A stretch of DNA of 64,000 bases from RBG-13-51-18 sp963739395 (GTDB lineage Bacteria > Chloroflexota > Dehalococcoidia > Dehalococcoidales > RBG-16-60-22): the NCBI GenBank assembly GCA_963739395.1, contig CAVUAE010000001.1, positions 62,001 through 126,000 of the forward strand, read 5' to 3'. Positions 60,406 to 64,000 of this stretch are shown here, one piece after another. Numbering within the stretch: the stretch's first letter is position 1; every line of letters begins with the position of its first letter. The position numbers and the translations under genes were made by a program. The notes beneath the pieces are model-generated. The model did not search any database. It was not told where the DNA came from and worked only from the letters and a program-made list of their open reading frames with translations.

Positions 60406-60855
60406 ATGTTCAACAAGGTTTTAGTCGTTGCGGTATTAGTAATATCCCTGATTAGTATCTTTGGATGCACATCCAGTGGCGAGGCGCCCGCTAGCGTTAA
60501 ATCTGTTCGAGAAGCTGCCATCGGCACGCAATGGCAGATGAAACAGGTAGAAATAAACTTTAAAAGCGATACATTTATGACGCTGGAGCTGGCCGCGGGC
60601 GATAAAGTGGATGGCTATTATTATCTCCTTAACGGCGATGGCATTAATTTTTCTATCTCCGGTCTGTCAGATATATATGCATCGAAAACCGGCGCAACCT
60701 CGGATAGGTTCTCCTTCACCGCCAGCCAGGAACAAGGCAAAGACTATAAGCTTAAGTTCACCGTAACCGGCAACGATAATACGGAAGCTACGGTTTTCCT
60801 CGAGATGATATATCCTGTCACTGGTATAGTATTGGTGCCTTTCGGCACAAAATAG
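60406..60855 (+). CDS. Small lipoprotein, unknown function
   Basis: The 149-residue protein has a lipoprotein signal peptide (VLVVAVLVISLISIFGC, lipid-modified Cys at residue 21). The mature part is beta-rich, with alternating polar and hydrophobic stretches (FMTLELAAGDKVDGYYYLLNGDG, KLKFTVTGNDNTEATVFLEMIYPVTG) that resemble GOLD/emp24-like or jelly-roll beta-sandwich proteins. I do not recognise a named family. The ATG has GAGGTAAG upstream. It stands between mfd and the DUF998 gene, 20 nt before the latter. Confidence 0.75.
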   Translation: MFNKVLVVAVLVISLISIFGCTSSGEAPASVKSVREAAIGTQWQMKQVEINFKSDTFMTLELAAGDKVDGYYYLLNGDGINFSISGLSDIYASKTGATSDRFSFTASQEQGKDYKLKFTVTGNDNTEATVFLEMIYPVTGIVLVPFGTK

Positions 60856-60875
60856 ATGGGTCTAAGGTCTTATTA

Positions 60876-61628
60876 ATGATTACCCGTGTTTATAAAACAT
60901 GTCAGCCATACTTTACTGGCTTTAAAAATGGTGTCATCACGCTAATCACCTCAAAAGTGATACCGTTTTTAAAGCTCTGTAACGTGCATACTGCCTTGGC
61001 TGTTGCCGGTATCATTGGTCCTATAATGTTATCTGCTAGCGACCTTTCGGCTGGCTTAGCCAGTCCTGGTTATAGTATCATCAAAGACTCTATTAGCAGT
61101 TTGGCATTGACGAATATCGGCTGGCTTCAGACGATTGGTTTTCTGACGCTTGGTTTATTAGTAGAGATATTCACCGCTGGCCTCCTTTTCAATATTAAAA
61201 GGGGCGCTCGAGGATTTTATCTAGGTATCGCCATTTTTGTTTTCTTCGGCTTTGCGATGCTGCTTATCGGAGCCTTCCACACTGACGCTACCGGCACCGC
61301 TGAAACTGCACGCTCTTTAGATGGAAGGCTTCATGGGTTTGTCGCTAGTTCTGCTTTCATAATTTTCCCGGTAGCCATTTTATCGCTCTTACGCAGCATT
61401 AAAAACGACCCCAACTGGAAGTATCTCTATATGTATTCATTAGTGACTTTCATTCTGGCGGTAATTTTAGTAGTTGTCGTGAAGTTTTTACCGGAGGGCA
61501 ACTTCCTATTCGGTTTATTGGAACGATTGCTGGTAGCCAACATGATTCTTTGGGTCGAAGTGGCGGCGGTGAATATGTTTATTCTATCTCTTAAACGTAA
61601 AGCGAAAGTTGAGATTCAAGAACAATGA
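60876..61628 (+). CDS. DUF998 family integral membrane protein
   Basis: The 250-residue protein has about six membrane helices and the DUF998 pattern DSISSLALTNIGWLQTIGF near residues 71-89 and GAFHTDATGTAETARSLDGRLHGFVA in the middle. Members have no established activity. The amphipathic start (residues 1-30) precedes the first helix. Its stop overlaps the start of aroF (ATGA), so the two are translationally coupled, although no functional link is known. Confidence 0.85.
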   Translation: MITRVYKTCQPYFTGFKNGVITLITSKVIPFLKLCNVHTALAVAGIIGPIMLSASDLSAGLASPGYSIIKDSISSLALTNIGWLQTIGFLTLGLLVEIFTAGLLFNIKRGARGFYLGIAIFVFFGFAMLLIGAFHTDATGTAETARSLDGRLHGFVASSAFIIFPVAILSLLRSIKNDPNWKYLYMYSLVTFILAVILVVVVKFLPEGNFLFGLLERLLVANMILWVEVAAVNMFILSLKRKAKVEIQEQ

Positions 61629-62641
61629 TTGTAGAAATGCGCACCGGCGCCACCAAAAAAGAAGTCGGAGACGTCGTACAAAAGGCGAAGTCGCTAAACC
61701 TCGGCGTACAGCTAAATATCGGTACGAATAAAACTGTCGTCGCTATCCTCGGCAACAACACCGGCCAGATATCCACGGATATTTTTGCTGTCCTCCCCGG
61801 CGTGGAGAGTGTTACACGCATTATGAAACCTTATAAGCTCGCCTCCCGTACGTTTTCTCCGAAAGACACCAAGGTTGATTGTGGCGGCGTGGAAATCGGC
61901 GGGGAGCGTATCGTTGTCATCGCCGGACCTTGCGCTGTTGAGAGCGAAAAGCAGTTAATGGAGGCGGCAGAGGCAGTGAAAAAAGCCGGTGCCAGTATCC
62001 TGCGCGGAGGGGCTTTTAAGCCGCGCACTTCCCCGTTTAGCTTTCAGGGACTACAGAAAAAGGGGCTTGAGTTTTTAGCCAGGGCTAAGAAAAAGTTCGG
62101 TATGCCAGTGGTTACCGAAGTGGTCAATCCTCAAGATGTCGCCATGGTGGCGTCTTACGCCGATATGCTGCAAATCGGCTCGCGTAATATGCAGAATTTC
62201 GCGCTGCTGACCGAGGCTGGTAAAAGTCGCCGTCCGGTAGTATTAAAGCGCGGCTTTTCCTGCACGATTACCGAGTGGCTTACTGCTGCCGATTACCTGC
62301 TGACAGAAGGGAACCAACAGGTTGTCCTCTGCGAGCGCGGTATAAGGACATTCGAAGATAGTGTCCGCTTTTCTCTGGATATCTCCGCTGTCCCCGTACT
62401 CAAGAAAAGCAGCCATCTACCGGTTATCGTTGACCCATCTCATGCCGCCGGTCATTACACATTGGTGCCCGCTATCGCTAAAGCGGCCATAGCCGCGGGA
62501 GCTGACGGACTACTTATAGAAGTGCACCCCAACCCTAAAGAGGCGTTGGTGGATGGACTGCAATCGCTTTCGACCTCTGATTTTGCACGCCTTATGAAAG
62601 AGTTACGCGTTCTAGCTAAATCAATCGGTAGAAGTATTTAA
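61625..62641 (+). CDS. aroF: 3-deoxy-7-phosphoheptulonate synthase (DAHP synthase, type I-beta with FL domain)
   Basis: This enzyme condenses phosphoenolpyruvate and erythrose 4-phosphate in the first step of the shikimate pathway. The 338-residue protein has an N-terminal ferredoxin-like regulatory domain (residues 1-70), which usually confers feedback control, then the barrel with VVIAGPCAVESEKQL, LRGGAFKPRTSPFSFQGL, LQIGSRNMQNFALL, LKRGFSCTITEWL, VILCERG-like VVLCERGIRTFE and VDPSHAAGH. Length and domain order match the Thermotoga-type class. Confidence 0.96.
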   Translation: MIVEMRTGATKKEVGDVVQKAKSLNLGVQLNIGTNKTVVAILGNNTGQISTDIFAVLPGVESVTRIMKPYKLASRTFSPKDTKVDCGGVEIGGERIVVIAGPCAVESEKQLMEAAEAVKKAGASILRGGAFKPRTSPFSFQGLQKKGLEFLARAKKKFGMPVVTEVVNPQDVAMVASYADMLQIGSRNMQNFALLTEAGKSRRPVVLKRGFSCTITEWLTAADYLLTEGNQQVVLCERGIRTFEDSVRFSLDISAVPVLKKSSHLPVIVDPSHAAGHYTLVPAIAKAAIAAGADGLLIEVHPNPKEALVDGLQSLSTSDFARLMKELRVLAKSIGRSI

Positions 62642-62653
62642 TCCCGGTTTGTC

Positions 62654-62696
62654 ATTCCAGCCCCGTATCTAATACGGGGTAAACTCCAGCTGGAAT
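62654..62696. repeat. Nested inverted repeat between aroF and panC
   Basis: ATTCCAG (62654-62660) pairs with CTGGAAT (62690-62696), and inside it CCCCGTAT (62661-62668) pairs with ATACGGGG (62672-62679). The outer motif resembles widespread intergenic repeats of the form GTCATTCCAGC...GCTGGAATCCAG. It lies between two converging genes and may act as a bidirectional terminator or mRNA-end stabiliser. Confidence 0.75.
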
Positions 62697-62724
62697 CCAG
62701 GGGTAAAAGGGGTGGGGCATTCTC

Positions 62725-63561
62725 TTAAGACTGTTCAAGCACGATGTTATCAATCAGGCGTGTCTTGCCGAATTTCACCGCCAGCGATACTAAAGCAGGA
62801 TATTTTACGCGGTGTAATTCTTTTAGCGTTTCGTTATCGGCAACGCTGATATAGTCGATTTTCGCCAGCGGTTCTCTGTTAATCAGGGTTTCCATTTCAC
62901 GCCGTAAGATGCCAGCGTCTAATTCGCCTTGTATCACCAGATTTTTAGCGTCTAATAACGCATGGTAAAGAATCGGCGCTGCCCGGCGTTGCTCGTGAGA
63001 AAGATAAGTATTCCGGCTGCTCATCGCCAGTCCGTCTGATTCGCGTACTGTAGGACATGGCACTATTTCAACATTCATATTAAGGTCTTTGACCATTTTC
63101 TGAATAACAGCTACTTGCTGGGCGTCCTTTTGTCCGAAGTAAGCCCGCGTCGGCTCGACGATGTTAAAAAGCTTATTAACCACGGTGCTAACCCCGTTGA
63201 AATGACCGGGTCGTACTAACCCTTCCAAAACCTCTGTTATTCTTTTTACCAATACATAAGTATCGTAACCGCTGGGGTACATCTCTACATCAGTAGGAAC
63301 GAAAACGATATCGGTAAAAGGCTCGAGCATTGCAAGGTCGCGGTTAAGGTCGCGGGGATAGCTCTTGAAGTCCTCTTTAGGACCGAACTGCATGGGATTT
63401 ACATAGATGCTAACCGCCACCACCGGATTTTCGTCTTTAGCGCGTTTGACTAAAGAGAGGTGACCATCGTGAAGGAAACCCATAGTCGGCACAAAACCTA
63501 CCTTCTTTTTTAGGCTTTTCCTGACTTTTCGCATCTCGGCGATGGTTTTTATTACTTGCAT
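62725..63561 (-). CDS. panC: Pantothenate synthetase
   Basis: PanC joins pantoate and beta-alanine, with ATP, to form pantothenate. The 278-residue protein has the HIGH-type motif VGFVPTMGFLHDGHLSLVKRA near residue 22-42, the pantoate-binding NPMQFGPKEDFKSYPRD, VRPGHFNGVSTVVNKLFNIV with YFGQKDAQQ, and the KMSKS-like AMSSRNTYLS. It follows panB on the same strand, forming the pantothenate operon, with a terminator-like hairpin between them. Confidence 0.97.
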   Translation of the reverse strand: MQVIKTIAEMRKVRKSLKKKVGFVPTMGFLHDGHLSLVKRAKDENPVVAVSIYVNPMQFGPKEDFKSYPRDLNRDLAMLEPFTDIVFVPTDVEMYPSGYDTYVLVKRITEVLEGLVRPGHFNGVSTVVNKLFNIVEPTRAYFGQKDAQQVAVIQKMVKDLNMNVEIVPCPTVRESDGLAMSSRNTYLSHEQRRAAPILYHALLDAKNLVIQGELDAGILRREMETLINREPLAKIDYISVADNETLKELHRVKYPALVSLAVKFGKTRLIDNIVLEQS

Positions 63562-63585
63562 ATATTCACTTCTCTAAACTATTTT

Positions 63586-63620
63586 CTAAAAAGAAAAGGG
63601 TCCCGTTTTTCTTGGGACCC
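63586..63620 (-). terminator. Hairpin terminator between panB and panC
   Basis: On the minus strand GGGTCCC (63614-63620) and GGGACCC (63598-63604) form a perfect 7-bp stem around a 9-nt loop, followed by TTTTCTTTTT. It sits 16 nt after the panB stop. As panC lies 3' in the same direction, it may partially attenuate panC. Confidence 0.8.
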
Positions 63621-63636
63621 CCTCTTAATTCATTAA

Positions 63637-64000
63637 TTACTTGAGGTTCTTTAATACGCTTTCATCCATAGAGAAGCTTTGGGCTTCGGTAGGGAATAAA
63701 CCAGCTTTTACTTCCTTGTGATATTGCGAAATAGCATCCGCCATAATACCGGCTATTTTAGCGTATTGTTTGGCGTGCTTGGGAACGAAGTCCGTATACG
63801 AGCCGAGGATATCGTTGATAACCTGAACCTGTCCGTCGCAGCCAGCCCCCGCCCCGATACCTATCGTCGGAATGCTGATTTTCTGCGTAATCAAAGCAGC
63901 GAGAGGCGCTGGAACCGTTTCTAACACTACCGCGAAAGCCCCGGCTTTATCCAGGGCAATAGCGTCTTCTAGTAAGCGTTTGGCGGTTTCCGGCGTTTTT
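63637..64000 (-). CDS. panB: 3-methyl-2-oxobutanoate hydroxymethyltransferase (3' part; gene runs off the window)
   Basis: PanB transfers a hydroxymethyl group from methylene-tetrahydrofolate to alpha-ketoisovalerate. Only the last 120 or so codons are present. They include ETAKRLLEDAIALDKAGAF and VVLETVPAPLAALITQ, the active-site region IPTIGIGAGAGCDGQVQVINDILG and the segment FVPKHAKQYA, all characteristic. The ATG at 63927 inside this stretch is internal, since the family sequence continues upstream to base 64000. It precedes panC. Confidence 0.95.
   Translation of the reverse strand, partial: KTPETAKRLLEDAIALDKAGAFAVVLETVPAPLAALITQKISIPTIGIGAGAGCDGQVQVINDILGSYTDFVPKHAKQYAKIAGIMADAISQYHKEVKAGLFPTEAQSFSMDESVLKNLK

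Overview
The window looks like a chromosomal segment of an anaerobic Chloroflexota bacterium, most likely of the class Dehalococcoidia. This is inferred from gene content only: a 3-hydroxyacyl-CoA dehydrogenase/enoyl-CoA hydratase fusion in the archaeal order, a thiolase paired with a DUF35 OB-fold protein, paired acyl-CoA dehydrogenases, an R3H/AAA ATPase next to pdxST, a ThiD2-ThiE fusion, a translin homologue, a proton-pumping pyrophosphatase and an HgcAB-associated AbrB-like protein. There are no rRNA genes, tRNAs, CRISPR arrays, insertion sequences or phage genes that I can recognise. Coding density is high and no stretch above about 230 bases lacks a gene.

Layout. 1-1166 (-): rpsB and the start of tsf. 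1327-2040 (+): rsmG. 2033-4718 (-): a radical SAM/SPASM enzyme with a PqqD-like N-terminus, a membrane protein with an extraordinary Cys-Ala-Cys tail, and a small membrane protein; this looks like a peptide-modification cassette. 4847-12264 (+): pdxS, pdxT, R3H ATPase, tmk, rnhB, yraN, thiD2E, translin and an SDR dehydrogenase, closed by a strong terminator. 12341-14919 (-): a molybdopterin enzyme with a small ferredoxin partner. 15146-23405 (+): an acyl-CoA degradation cluster and a corrinoid-activation-type ATPase. 23477-27011: a BioF2-type acetyltransferase, a GT4 glycosyltransferase, an MBL hydrolase and a PAP2-like membrane protein. 27032-31553 (-): uracil-DNA glycosylase, RNase J, FtsK. 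31637-38421 (-): DUF1015, ribF, tyrS, an aminotransferase, serA and a rhodanese lipoprotein; the aminotransferase and serA suggest serine synthesis. 38594-39682 (+): an AT-rich acidic zinc-ribbon protein and an MBL hydrolase. 39686-42233 (-): an arsenic cluster. 42348-46575 (-): H+-pyrophosphatase, a PPOX-fold protein and an acyl-CoA synthetase. 46742-50506 (+): prfA, prmC, etfB, etfA. 50517-55823 (-): an EF-G-like factor, two nitroreductases, pcm, a small tail-anchored protein and a Xer recombinase. 56011-62641 (+): prepilin peptidase, mfd, a lipoprotein, a DUF998 protein and a DAHP synthase. 62725-64000 (-): panC and part of panB.

How the genes fit together. The acyl-CoA synthetase, the two acyl-CoA dehydrogenases, EtfAB, the HADH/ECH fusion and the thiolase make up a complete beta-oxidation-like route spread over two loci. 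The arsenic cluster combines methylation (ArsM) and efflux (Acr3) with no ArsR; a Cys-rich AbrB-like protein is the first gene, behind a perfect consensus promoter.

The two observations I rate highest are these. First, the radical SAM / Cys-tail cassette at 2033-4718. Second, a small arsenic-cluster gene at 40770-41090 that is open only if two in-frame UGA codons (Sec-Glu-Sec) are read through, followed at the right distance by a hairpin of bacterial SECIS form.
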